Shown here piece after piece: positions 1 to 9,269 of a DNA stretch of 14,364 nt; positions within the stretch are counted from its first letter, which is position 1; each line of letters opens with the position of its first letter. Made by a program: the position numbers and the translations under genes. Location: contig SLHB01000488.1 in the NCBI GenBank assembly GCA_007136375.1, positions 1-14,364 of the forward strand, given 5' to 3'. The notes under the pieces are model-generated. The model was not told the DNA's origin. It saw only the letters and a program-made list of their open reading frames with translations, and ran no database searches. This stretch comes from Candidatus Hydrogenedentota bacterium (lineage in GTDB: Bacteria > Hydrogenedentota > Hydrogenedentia > Hydrogenedentales > SLHB01).

Positions 1-780
1 CACGACCTGTTCACGGATTTCGCCTTGGATTTCATCCGCCGTCATGGCCCCGGCGACGACCCCTTCTTCCTGTACGTGCCCTACACCATTCCTCATGACC
101 GTTGGCAGATTCCCGAACTCGAACCCTATACCGAGGACACCGATTGGACACAGGAAGAAAAGGTGTACGCTTCCATGCTCACCCGGGCGGATCGCGACGT
201 GGGCCGGATTTTTGATCTGCTGAAGGAACTGGAGATCGATGAAGACACTATCGTCTTTTTCTGTTCCGACAACGGCGCGCAGAACCGCTATGAGGGCGTG
301 TTCGACAGCTCCGGCCCATTGCGGGGCGGAAAGCGGGATATGTACGACGGCGGCCTGCGCACCGTGATGATCGCCCGGTGGCCCGGCGTCGTCGAAGCTG
401 ACGCGGTAAGCGGGGACATCTGGTACTTTGCCGACGTGTTGCCCACGTTGGCCGAACTGGCGGGCGCTCCGGTTCCGGACCACGTCGACGGGGTAAGTGT
501 CGTTCCCAGCCTGCTGTCCCAACCCCAACCCGAGCTTGCGGATCGGCCGCTGTACTGGGAGTTCTTCGAGCGCGGATTCCAGCAAGCGGCGCGACGCGGC
601 CACTGGAAGGCCGTCCGGCCGGTTCATGACGGTCCCACGGAGCTCTACAATCTTGTGGACGACATCGGCGAGGAAAACGACGTAGCGGACGAGCATCCCA
701 TCATCGTCGATTGGTTCGAACGCTACTTCGTCGAAGCCCGCACGCCCTCTCCGAGTTGGCCGAGCCCGTTGGACCCGTGA
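1..780 (+). CDS. Sulfatase (arylsulfatase-type), C-terminal part, 5' end outside window
   Basis: The reading frame is open from the first base and ends at TGA 778-780, so only the last 259 residues are visible. The family hydrolyses sulfate esters, usually on polysaccharides or other sulfated organics, and is commonly exported. In the visible part, SDNG lies at window residues 89-92 (the Asp-Asn pair is a calcium-ligand motif of type-I sulfatases), and GGK with the active-site-type lysine at residue 111 sits in the usual 'GGK...DGGLR' context. The C-terminal small domain carries the typical 'RRGHWKAVR' and 'ELYNL' features. The CxPSR/CxAxR motif that is matured to formylglycine lies upstream of the window, so activity cannot be judged. 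A TTG at 25 could be read as a start, but the frame continues upstream in sulfatase-like sequence, so it is internal. The substrate cannot be told. A terminator-like hairpin follows about 100 bp after the stop, which suggests the gene ends its own unit. Confidence 0.93.
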   Translation, partial: HDLFTDFALDFIRRHGPGDDPFFLYVPYTIPHDRWQIPELEPYTEDTDWTQEEKVYASMLTRADRDVGRIFDLLKELEIDEDTIVFFCSDNGAQNRYEGVFDSSGPLRGGKRDMYDGGLRTVMIARWPGVVEADAVSGDIWYFADVLPTLAELAGAPVPDHVDGVSVVPSLLSQPQPELADRPLYWEFFERGFQQAARRGHWKAVRPVHDGPTELYNLVDDIGEENDVADEHPIIVDWFERYFVEARTPSPSWPSPLDP

Positions 781-796
781 CCCGGCCCGATGCGCC

Positions 797-812
797 GGCG
801 CTACAGAGCGCC
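797..812 (+). other. Short perfect hairpin after the sulfatase stop
   Basis: GGCGCT (797-802) and AGCGCC (807-812) form a perfect 6-bp stem with a 4-nt loop, 16 nt after the sulfatase stop. No T-run follows, only TTGATG. It could protect the mRNA 3' end or be part of a larger fold with the downstream sequence. A role as a stand-alone terminator is doubtful. Confidence 0.3.
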
Positions 813-879
813 TTGATGTAGCAAAGTCATAAAGACGCAGCCCTAAGCCTCGCCTCTCCCCAGCGGGCGGCGCTAAATG

Positions 880-923
880 ACAGCCGTGAGCGGCCTCCAT
901 GGCCCCACGGCTGTTTTCCTTTT
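880..923 (+). terminator. Rho-independent terminator-like hairpin
   Basis: ACAGCCGTG (880-888) pairs perfectly with CACGGCTGT (906-914). Inside the loop, GGCC (892-895) can pair with GGCC (901-904) to extend the fold. T-runs follow directly: TTTT 914-917, CC, TTTT 920-923. This is the best intrinsic-terminator candidate in the window. It lies 100 bp after the sulfatase stop and about 155 bp before the AGE-family start, so it either ends the sulfatase unit or acts as a conditional attenuator in the leader of the next unit. Confidence 0.65.
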
Positions 924-1050
924 CCTCTGACCCCGCATTCGGCGCCCTTCACATCTCCTTCCCGCGCTAAAGCCTGACTTACCTGCTACCGATACTTAGG
1001 TTTATCCGCGGCCGCCTGGAACCGTCCCTTCCGGCGCGGCCAAGCCCAAA

Positions 1051-1060
1051 GTGTATACAC
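1051..1060. promoter_or_regulatory. Perfect palindrome just upstream of the AGE/DJ-1/GlgX unit
   Basis: GTGTATACAC is a perfect 10-bp palindrome ending 19 nt before the ATG at 1080. It contains TATACA (1054-1059), a 4/6 match to a sigma-70 -10 box, but I see no matching -35 about 17 bp upstream. It may be an operator half-site, part of a -10 region, or chance. No regulator gene is next to it. Confidence 0.25.
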
Positions 1061-1079
1061 AATTGAGTTGGAGAAACAC

Positions 1080-2882
1080 ATGACCACAGCCTTCACCTTC
1101 TCGGACACTATCGCGGGCTACGTGTCCGCCGCCGATCCAGCCGCCGGAACGTTCATATTGACGACCTCGGACGGCCGGGAATTTCCGGTCAAGCAGGGGT
1201 CCAATCTATACGGCGAGCTCGTGCGCAATCTCGGCGAGCCTTTCCAAGACGCCACGGGGGCCATTGGCGAAATGCTCACGCCGGGCCGCTTCGTACACGC
1301 CCACGGTGTCTTTTATCCGGATGGGCCCTTTGAAGCCAAGCACCTTGTTTTTCACGGGCGGGACAATGGCGAATACCGGTTTGAAAAGCCGGATTGGTGG
1401 ACCCAGCAAATGACGGAACTCGCCCGTTTCTACGCTCAGGCGGAATTCTCCAACGGCGATCCCGAGTTCCGCGAGTACACGACGATGCTCGACCTCGAAG
1501 GCCGCCACATGAAGAGCGAGCGCCAAGAGACGGACACCATCTCACGCTTCGTCTACGGTTTCGCGTCGGCCTATCTCCTCACGGGGGACGACTACTACCT
1601 GCAAATCGCCGAGAACGGGACCCAGTATCTCCGGGATCACCTGCGTTTCGTGGATTCCGAGCGGGACATCTGCTACTGGGGCCACGCCCTCGAGTTTCAG
1701 AAAGGCCGGGAGGTCAAGGTGTTGGCGTCGGAGTTCGGCGACGATCTCAACGCCATTCCCGCCTACGAACAGATCTACGCCTTGGCGGGCCCGGTCCAGA
1801 CCTACCGGATCACCGGCGATCCCGCGATTCTCGCCGACGCCCAGAAGACCATTCGGTTTCTCGACAACTACTACAAGGACGAGGCGCGGGGTGGATACTA
1901 CTCCCATGTCGATCCCATCAATTTCGACCCGCTGGCGGAATCCCTAGGCCACAACCGCGACCGCAAGAACTGGAACTCCGTAGGCGATCACGCGCCCGCA
2001 TACCTGATCAATCTCTACTTGGCCACGGGCGACCCCGCCTACGCGGACATGCTTGAGCACACCTTCGACACCATCGCGAAGCACTTCCCCGATTACGACA
2101 ACAGCGCCTTCGTGCAGGAGAAATTCTTCGGCGACTGGACAAAGGACCAGGCCTGGGGTTGGCAGCAGAACCGGGCAGTCGTGGGCCACAACCTGAAGAT
2201 CGCATGGAATCTCATGCGGATGCAGAGCCTCAAGCCCAAGGCGGAATACACGGAGCTCGCGGAGAAGATCGCAGCGCTGATGCCGGAGCATGGCATGGAC
2301 AATCAGCGTGGCGGCTGGTACGACGTGGTTGATCGCGTCCGAGCGCCCGGGCAGAAGGTTCACCGTGTCGCGTGGCACGACCGCAAGGCCTGGTGGCAAC
2401 AGGAACAGGGCATCCTGGCTTATCTCATTCTCCATGGCGTCACGGGCAAGGAGGCGTATCTCAAGTACGCCCGGGAGTCGGCCGCCTTCTACAACGCCTG
2501 GTTCCTCGACAACGATTCCGGCGGCATTTACTTCAACGTGCTGGCGAATGGATTGCCCTATCTGCTCGGAACGGAGCGCCTCAAGGGCAGTCACTCCATG
2601 GCGGGCTACCACTCCTTCGAGCTCTGCTACTTGGCGGCCGTCTACACAAATCTCCTCATCAAGAAGGTCCCGATGGACTTCCACTTCAAACCCAAAGTGA
2701 ACGGTTTCGCCGATCGCGTGCTCCGGGTGCAGCCTGATTTGTTGCCGCCGGGCTCCGTGAAGCTGACCCGCGTGGAGATCGACGGCCGCGAGTACAAGAA
2801 CTTCGACGCGGACCAACTTCTCATCCATCTGCCGGACAGCGAGTCCGATCTCCGCGTGAAGGCGACCGTCTCGCCGGCCTAA
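1080..2882 (+). CDS. AGE-family (N-acylglucosamine/cellobiose 2-epimerase-like) protein with N-terminal beta domain
   Basis: The protein has 600 residues. ATG 1080 is chosen because GGAGA (1070-1074) stands 5 nt ahead; an in-frame TTG at 1068 would overlap that Shine-Dalgarno. Residues about 105-530 look like the (alpha/alpha)6 barrel of AGE epimerases/isomerases, which convert sugars such as GlcNAc, mannose/fructose or cellobiose at C2. Evidence: ISRFVYGFASAYLL near 155-168 (the family's substrate-binding Arg region), VGHNLKIAWNL around 368-378 with His370, AWWQQEQ around 437-443, and SHSMAGYHSFEL with His505 and His511. Two usual features are altered: the Glu that normally follows in 'GHxxE' is Lys373, and the Arg of 'YHxxR' is Glu514. 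Residues about 4-95 look like a small beta-rich, OB-like domain, and about 70 extra residues follow the barrel; usual AGE proteins are near 400 residues. No signal peptide is seen, so it is probably cytoplasmic. It is the first gene of a unit with DJ-1 and GlgX-type genes, which points to sugar or alpha-glucan metabolism. The exact substrate is unknown. Confidence 0.8.
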   Translation: MTTAFTFSDTIAGYVSAADPAAGTFILTTSDGREFPVKQGSNLYGELVRNLGEPFQDATGAIGEMLTPGRFVHAHGVFYPDGPFEAKHLVFHGRDNGEYRFEKPDWWTQQMTELARFYAQAEFSNGDPEFREYTTMLDLEGRHMKSERQETDTISRFVYGFASAYLLTGDDYYLQIAENGTQYLRDHLRFVDSERDICYWGHALEFQKGREVKVLASEFGDDLNAIPAYEQIYALAGPVQTYRITGDPAILADAQKTIRFLDNYYKDEARGGYYSHVDPINFDPLAESLGHNRDRKNWNSVGDHAPAYLINLYLATGDPAYADMLEHTFDTIAKHFPDYDNSAFVQEKFFGDWTKDQAWGWQQNRAVVGHNLKIAWNLMRMQSLKPKAEYTELAEKIAALMPEHGMDNQRGGWYDVVDRVRAPGQKVHRVAWHDRKAWWQQEQGILAYLILHGVTGKEAYLKYARESAAFYNAWFLDNDSGGIYFNVLANGLPYLLGTERLKGSHSMAGYHSFELCYLAAVYTNLLIKKVPMDFHFKPKVNGFADRVLRVQPDLLPPGSVKLTRVEIDGREYKNFDADQLLIHLPDSESDLRVKATVSPA

Positions 2883-2953
2883 GCCGGTCCTCTTGGCATG
2901 ATCTGGAAAGCATGAATCCGGGGGCTTCCCCGACGAAAGGAGCGTTTGCCGCC

Positions 2954-3577
2954 ATGGCGCCGACATCCCGCAAGATCGCGATCCTCGCCGAGGACCACTT
3001 TGACGCGACGGAGTACCGCAAATTCAACGCCTTCTTCCCCGCGAAGGGGTATGAAGTCGAGTATATCAGCCATCTCTGGGGGCAACCTCAGCTCACTTTC
3101 GGCAGCAATCCCGACAACGGGACAGTGGAGGAGCATATGACCGTGTCCACGGAGGTGGAGGCGGTGGCGCCTAGCGACTACGCGGCCGTGCTGCTCATTG
3201 GGGCCTACGCCATGGACCGTCTCCGCTATCAGCCGAAGGTCCAGAAGGGGGCGCCGAATCAAGCGCCCGCCGTCGTGTTTCTTCGGAAGACCATGAGCAC
3301 GCCAGGGGTGAAGGTCGGAACCATTTGCCACAGCCTGTGGCTGCTGTGCGCCGATCCGGCCCTGCTCCGGGGCCGCAAGGTGACGTGCGCCCACAACATC
3401 ATCTGCGACGTCGAGAACGCGGGCGGCGAGGTGGTGTATGACGGCGATGAGACAGCGGATCTCGTAGTGGACGGCGATCTTATTAGCGGTAAACATCCCG
3501 CCGTGGTGGACGCCTTCATGGAGCACCTCCTCCAGGAAATCGAAACCAGCGCCGAAAGCTTGGCGCGCCCCGCCTAG
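2954..3577 (+). CDS. DJ-1/PfpI family protein
   Basis: The protein has 207 residues, the usual family size. Start ATG 2954 has AAAGGAG at 2936-2942; an upstream in-frame ATG at 2912 has a poorer site and would add 14 non-conserved residues. The protein opens with the family's first beta strand, followed by an acidic residue in 'ILAEDHFD'. It carries the nucleophile-elbow motif GTICHSLWLL with the reactive cysteine at residue 125 followed by His126, and then RGRKVTC and 'NAGGEVVYD', as in PfpI-type members. Family members include proteases, glyoxalase III-like enzymes, protein deglycase-type activities, chaperones and amidases, so the reaction cannot be named from sequence alone. It begins 71 bp after the AGE-family stop and ends 33 bp before the glycogen-debranching gene, so the three are probably cotranscribed. 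A role in handling reactive carbonyls or glycation linked to sugar turnover is an inference from context. Confidence 0.88.
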   Translation: MAPTSRKIAILAEDHFDATEYRKFNAFFPAKGYEVEYISHLWGQPQLTFGSNPDNGTVEEHMTVSTEVEAVAPSDYAAVLLIGAYAMDRLRYQPKVQKGAPNQAPAVVFLRKTMSTPGVKVGTICHSLWLLCADPALLRGRKVTCAHNIICDVENAGGEVVYDGDETADLVVDGDLISGKHPAVVDAFMEHLLQEIETSAESLARPA

Positions 3578-3610
3578 GGCCCGCGGCCGAATTCATACGA
3601 AGAGACAAGG

Positions 3611-5758
<2,148 letters not shown>

Positions 5759-5773
5759 CGCTGTTCTTGGGAG

Positions 5774-5803
5774 GGGCGGTCCTTCTCCCGGGGAGGGCCG
5801 CCC
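5774..5803 (+). terminator. GC-rich hairpin after glgX (terminator candidate without T-tract)
   Basis: GGGCGGTCCTTC (5774-5785) pairs with GGAGGGCCGCCC (5792-5803) over 12 positions with two G-T wobbles, around a 6-nt loop. It starts 15 bp after the glgX stop. The sequence after it (TCATCGCTCATGG) has no T-run, so it may be an mRNA-stabilising hairpin or a weak or Rho-assisted terminator. It separates the AGE/DJ-1/GlgX unit from the membrane protein gene. Confidence 0.45.
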
Positions 5804-5869
5804 TCATCGCTCATGGCCACCCTCTAGCGCCCGCCAGATCGTGGCGGCTCACATGACTTCAGGACCCGA

Positions 5870-6637
5870 ATGCTTCAGCCCTTCGACCTCTCGGCGCTGA
5901 CCCCCGCCGCCGCGGCCGCTACGGAAGGCGGCGGGCCCATCAACGGCCATCCGTACACGCTGGTCATGGCCCTAGTATTCATGGCCATCCATCTGTACGC
6001 GCCCTACTGCCGCCGGTGGTTGGCGCACCGGGAACATAGGGTGTATTCCCTGGGCGGCGGCATGGCCGTGGCCTACGCCATCCTTATGTTGCTGCCGGAA
6101 TTGGAGCGGAGCCATCTCCACGTGGGCGACGCCATACATGTCGTCGTGCTCGCCGGGCTCGTCGCCTTCTACGCCATCGAGATGCGCCTGCACCATCACA
6201 AGGCCCGCGGCGCCGACGGCGAGTCCATTCCCGCCGCCGCCCTGCACGTGGGGATCGGCTGGATCTACACCTGGGCGATCATCTTCGCCATGCCCGAGCA
6301 AGTTGTCCTCCACGGACACGCCGCGCTGTTCACGGCCATCGCGATCGGCGTACATCTCCTCTACAAGGACTACCTCATGAGCGCCCACGAGAACGGCGCT
6401 TACGTGCTCTGGGGACGTTATGTCCTCGCCACCGCGCCACTGACCGCGTGGGTGATGGGCTTGATCATCGAGCCGAGCGAACACGTGGCCGATCTCATCA
6501 TCGCGATACTGGCGGGATACCTTCTCCAAAACATCTTCCGCAACGAGCTGCCTTCCGTTCGATCCTCCCGCCTCGGCGCCTTCATCGCCGGCGCCTTCCT
6601 CTTCGGCGTTCCCGTCACCCTGTTGCGCATGCTTTAG
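5870..6637 (+). CDS. Integral membrane protein, ZIP-transporter-like layout
   Basis: The protein has 255 residues. ATG 5870 has AGGA (5861-5864) 5 nt ahead. About eight hydrophobic segments can be seen, near residues 27-46, 58-76, 87-106, 121-141, 148-166, 181-200, 204-221 and 234-253. The second, GGGMAVAYAILMLLPELE, resembles the second helix of ZIP metal transporters ('...LLPE'). A short His-rich loop (RLHHHKAR, residues 106-113) follows helix 3, where ZIP proteins also have a His-rich loop. The end, 'NELPSVRSSRLGAFIAGAFL', is similar in style to ZIP C-termini. The helix 4/5 metal motifs expected in ZIPs (HNxPEG, HExPHE) are absent, so metal transport is uncertain; a ZIP-derived protein or an unrelated eight-helix family are both possible. 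It lies 111 bp after glgX, past a hairpin, and converges with the next gene with only 28 bp between stops. Confidence 0.88.
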   Translation: MLQPFDLSALTPAAAAATEGGGPINGHPYTLVMALVFMAIHLYAPYCRRWLAHREHRVYSLGGGMAVAYAILMLLPELERSHLHVGDAIHVVVLAGLVAFYAIEMRLHHHKARGADGESIPAAALHVGIGWIYTWAIIFAMPEQVVLHGHAALFTAIAIGVHLLYKDYLMSAHENGAYVLWGRYVLATAPLTAWVMGLIIEPSEHVADLIIAILAGYLLQNIFRNELPSVRSSRLGAFIAGAFLFGVPVTLLRML

Positions 6638-6639
6638 CC

Positions 6640-6657
6640 CGCGCCCAACGGGCCGCG
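6640..6657. terminator. Small hairpin between convergent genes
   Basis: CGCGCCC (6640-6646) and GGGCCGCG (6650-6657) pair with one bulged C around a 3-nt loop, between the stop of the membrane protein gene (6637) and the converging stop at 6666. There is no T-run on either strand. Its position suits a bidirectional terminator, but the sequence support is weak. Confidence 0.25.
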
Positions 6658-6665
6658 CCGGTTGC

Positions 6666-9179
6666 CTAGTCGTAGATAAACGTCGCTGTGGCGGTCGTGG
6701 CGGCGTCCGGACGCAAGCGGATCCAATGGGCGCTGAAGCCTTCCGGAAATTCGTGCGTCACCGTTTCTCCAGCGGGTACGGTCAGTTCCTTGTAGGTGAA
6801 GTAGGTTTCCGGCGCGTGAAGAGCGCCGAAGACATCGGTCTCAAGGGCGAATGTCACGTCGTCACCGCCATCATGGCTCAGCTCGAGCCGCTTCCGGTCG
6901 TAACCCGTCATGAGATACGGATCGCTCGCTTCTCCGGCTTTCACGGCGGCCTCGCGCCAGGGGCCGCCCACGCCCCGGGGCTTGCCCAGCTTCCACAAGT
7001 CGTCGATGTCGCCGAACCACAATCCCGTCTCTCCGTCGTCGGACGCCACGAAGTGGGGGTGGGCTGGATCCGCGTCCGCCGCGGCGCCCGCGATAACGAG
7101 CATACCCCGCCACGAGCAGAAATCGATGATGCGTTTGTTGTGGGTCGCCACGGGCTTCAGCGCCCGGACGCCGCCGGAGTTGTTCCGGGGCAGCATGAAG
7201 AAGGTCCCGTAAACATTGAGCAGAGAACGCTCTGTGACCACTTCCCGGATGCGCCGGGGATCTCCGCCGGGGGAGGCCGCGCCATGGGCCTCATGACCCT
7301 TCGGAAGGCGAAAGCGTTGGCCGTCTTGGGTGACAATGACGGAAGCCTCGTCGACTTCCACGTTGAGCCCCGCGTCCGGAGCTTGGGCTGTTCCGCCAGG
7401 TTCGATGAGGGCGTTCTCACGAAGGTAGTCCGCGCCGTCCGTGTCTTCGGGCCGGTGTTCGAGGACCATGTCCGGCCCGATCTCATAATGGCCCAATTCG
7501 GTCACGCCGCCGTCGCCGTCCACTCGGTGCGCGAGCATGTGCAGCGTTCCCAGATCGCCGCCCCGGGGCCGGATGACGCCGCGCCCGTGAGCCGGGCCGT
7601 CGTCCACATTGGCGAGGGGCGCGAAAAGCGCTTCGTCGGTAGTCGCGCCGCGGGAGGGACCCATGTGAAAGTAGGCTGTCGCGGCGTCCAGATCCCGGTC
7701 CGCGCGCACGCGCATCCATTCGCCCGGCGTGTCCGGCGGAATGACATGATACGCGTAACCGGAGGCGGACGCTTCGATCTCGGCGTAGTCCTCCCAATCG
7801 CCCCGGCCGGTGGCGTCGATCTCCAACCGGAACGTCACTGGTTCGCTCGCGTGGTGGCCCAAGTGCAGGACCCGCTGCTCGTAGCCGGCGATGAGGAAGG
7901 GGACCGAGGGTTCTCCGGCGGCAACGGGATCCTCCATCCATGGTCCGCCCCAGCCGGCAGGCTGGCCCATCTGTTGGATGCGGTCCCAATCCGAGAACCA
8001 GAGGTTCGATTGCCCCTGGCCCGCCAAGGGGTTGTCGAACTGGCTGGTCTCGTTGCACGCGAACACCAAGCCGCCGTTCCAATGCTCCACATCGCTGATG
8101 ACCTTCAGGTACGCGCCAATGGGCCGCAGGCCAGAGGTGTCGTCCGCGCTCAGGTGTTGCGGAAAGTCGAAGAGTCCGCCGTGCTTGTTCATGAGCAGGC
8201 GGGCGGGCGCGCCGTCGGAGGCCGGGACAGCTTCGCGGATGCGGGGCCATTCCGTGTGCCAGCCATGGTGGCCGTCGTACGAGTAATCCGGCTTCGGAAG
8301 ACGAAACTCTTGCCACTCTCCGCCGTCCATGACCATGAGGATCAGCGAACGTTTGTCCCAACCCGTGGCCCACGCGGGCGCCGTGTCGTCGGGCGCGCCA
8401 TGGATCCCGCCCGGCCCAGTGACTTCGGTGAACTGGCGCCGCTTGACAAGGCGCCAATCATCGGCCCCGTCCCAGTCCGCTAACGCGCCGGCGTCTTCGT
8501 CGGTCTGGGGCTCCGGATCGATCTGGTATTCGAAAGGCCGGAAGGGGTCGACCGATCCCGCGTCCCATTCGCCGTTGTTAGCCAGAATGAGGCGTCCCTG
8601 GGCGGTGTAGGCCCCTTTGGCGTGCCACCCGGGAACGGGCCGGGCGTACAGGAGATCCACTTCGAGGGTGTGCACATCCACCTCGTAGAGGAGCCCCTCC
8701 ATGTCGAAGTGATAAACCTTGTTCCCGGGATCGTGGAGGTGACGCGCCGTGCCCGTGAGGCGTCCGAAGAGCTCATTCTGGTCTGGCGCGTCCGGGCCGT
8801 CCCCCATGGGAATCACCCTAATGTTGCGCTCCTCATCAATGAGGTAGGGGCCAATGAGCAACTGCCCTGATTCCCGGTGGATCATCCGGTTCGCCGGCGT
8901 GCCGCCCACGCTTCCCGGGAAGTGTTCCCGGTTCAAGTCCTCATCGATGATCCAGAGTTTGTCCGTGCTTCCCCCGGGGGAGTGCTGGTGGTAGGTGATG
9001 ACCCACAGCCGATCTTGCCACGCCACGACGGCGCCCACGCCGCATTCACCGGGACTATCGTGGTTGAACATGGCGAGGTGGGGATAGCGTCCGCTGAACG
9101 CTTGCCGTTCGTCGTCTCCCTGGGCCACGAGGCCGCAGAACACGCCCAAGATACACGCCAATCCCGTCAAGCGCCGCAT
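6666..9179 (-). CDS. Secreted protein of unknown function with duplicated modules
   Basis: The protein has 837 residues. ATG 9179 is chosen because it begins a clear signal peptide (MRR, hydrophobic LTGLACILGVFCGLVA, likely cut near AQG-DD); a start at 9245 would put 22 polar residues ahead of it. The Shine-Dalgarno is poor, a G-run about 10 nt upstream. The residue before the signal-region Cys is Phe, so this is not a lipobox. Residues about 30-270 contain repeated beta-strand patterns (e.g. RLWVITYHQHSPGG, GLLYEVDVHTLEVDLLY) that suggest a beta-propeller. Residues about 277-508 and 611-837 are diverged copies of one module, sharing FRLPK, RIREAV/RIREVV, LWF-D-D...G-P-G-GGPW and AGEPS/AGEAS-P-L--GY. 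Only two cysteines appear after the signal peptide. I recognise no catalytic motif or named family. It follows the SDR gene by 90 bp on the same strand. Its likely place is the periplasm or outside the cell. Confidence 0.85.
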   Translation of the reverse strand: MRRLTGLACILGVFCGLVAQGDDERQAFSGRYPHLAMFNHDSPGECGVGAVVAWQDRLWVITYHQHSPGGSTDKLWIIDEDLNREHFPGSVGGTPANRMIHRESGQLLIGPYLIDEERNIRVIPMGDGPDAPDQNELFGRLTGTARHLHDPGNKVYHFDMEGLLYEVDVHTLEVDLLYARPVPGWHAKGAYTAQGRLILANNGEWDAGSVDPFRPFEYQIDPEPQTDEDAGALADWDGADDWRLVKRRQFTEVTGPGGIHGAPDDTAPAWATGWDKRSLILMVMDGGEWQEFRLPKPDYSYDGHHGWHTEWPRIREAVPASDGAPARLLMNKHGGLFDFPQHLSADDTSGLRPIGAYLKVISDVEHWNGGLVFACNETSQFDNPLAGQGQSNLWFSDWDRIQQMGQPAGWGGPWMEDPVAAGEPSVPFLIAGYEQRVLHLGHHASEPVTFRLEIDATGRGDWEDYAEIEASASGYAYHVIPPDTPGEWMRVRADRDLDAATAYFHMGPSRGATTDEALFAPLANVDDGPAHGRGVIRPRGGDLGTLHMLAHRVDGDGGVTELGHYEIGPDMVLEHRPEDTDGADYLRENALIEPGGTAQAPDAGLNVEVDEASVIVTQDGQRFRLPKGHEAHGAASPGGDPRRIREVVTERSLLNVYGTFFMLPRNNSGGVRALKPVATHNKRIIDFCSWRGMLVIAGAAADADPAHPHFVASDDGETGLWFGDIDDLWKLGKPRGVGGPWREAAVKAGEASDPYLMTGYDRKRLELSHDGGDDVTFALETDVFGALHAPETYFTYKELTVPAGETVTHEFPEGFSAHWIRLRPDAATTATATFIYD

Positions 9180-9269
9180 GAAAACGCCCCCCTTTTTGTG
9201 TGAATCCAGCCCGATACCGCACAGAATCCCTGCGCCTTTGGGCATTGTTCCGTCCGCGCGGTCCCAGTG

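Larger units (their letters stand above)
781..1079. other. Non-coding gap between the sulfatase and AGE-family genes
   Basis: This 299-bp gap has no convincing gene. It contains a small hairpin (797-812), a stretch at 819-850 that resembles parts of the cyclic-di-GMP-I (GEMM) riboswitch core, the terminator-like hairpin 880-923, the perfect 10-bp palindrome GTGTATACAC (1051-1060), and a Shine-Dalgarno GGAGA (1070-1074) for the next gene. I could not fit a convincing -35/-10 pair; TATACA inside the palindrome (1054-1059) is a possible -10 but has no good -35. Confidence 0.6.

Noticed and set aside
1944..2966. A 340-codon open frame on the - strand across the AGE-family gene end
   Set aside because: It overlaps clearly recognisable AGE-family sequence and the downstream ribosome site, and its translation shows no domain pattern.
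2879..3526. A 215-codon open frame on the - strand opposite the DJ-1 gene
   Set aside because: The + strand carries the DJ-1 nucleophile-elbow motif and a good Shine-Dalgarno; the antisense frame has no start context or motif.
6726..8483. A 585-codon open frame on the + strand opposite the secreted-protein gene
   Set aside because: The - strand frame has a signal peptide, a clean start and an internal duplication conserved at protein level; the + frame has none of these and is a side effect of GC-rich codon use.
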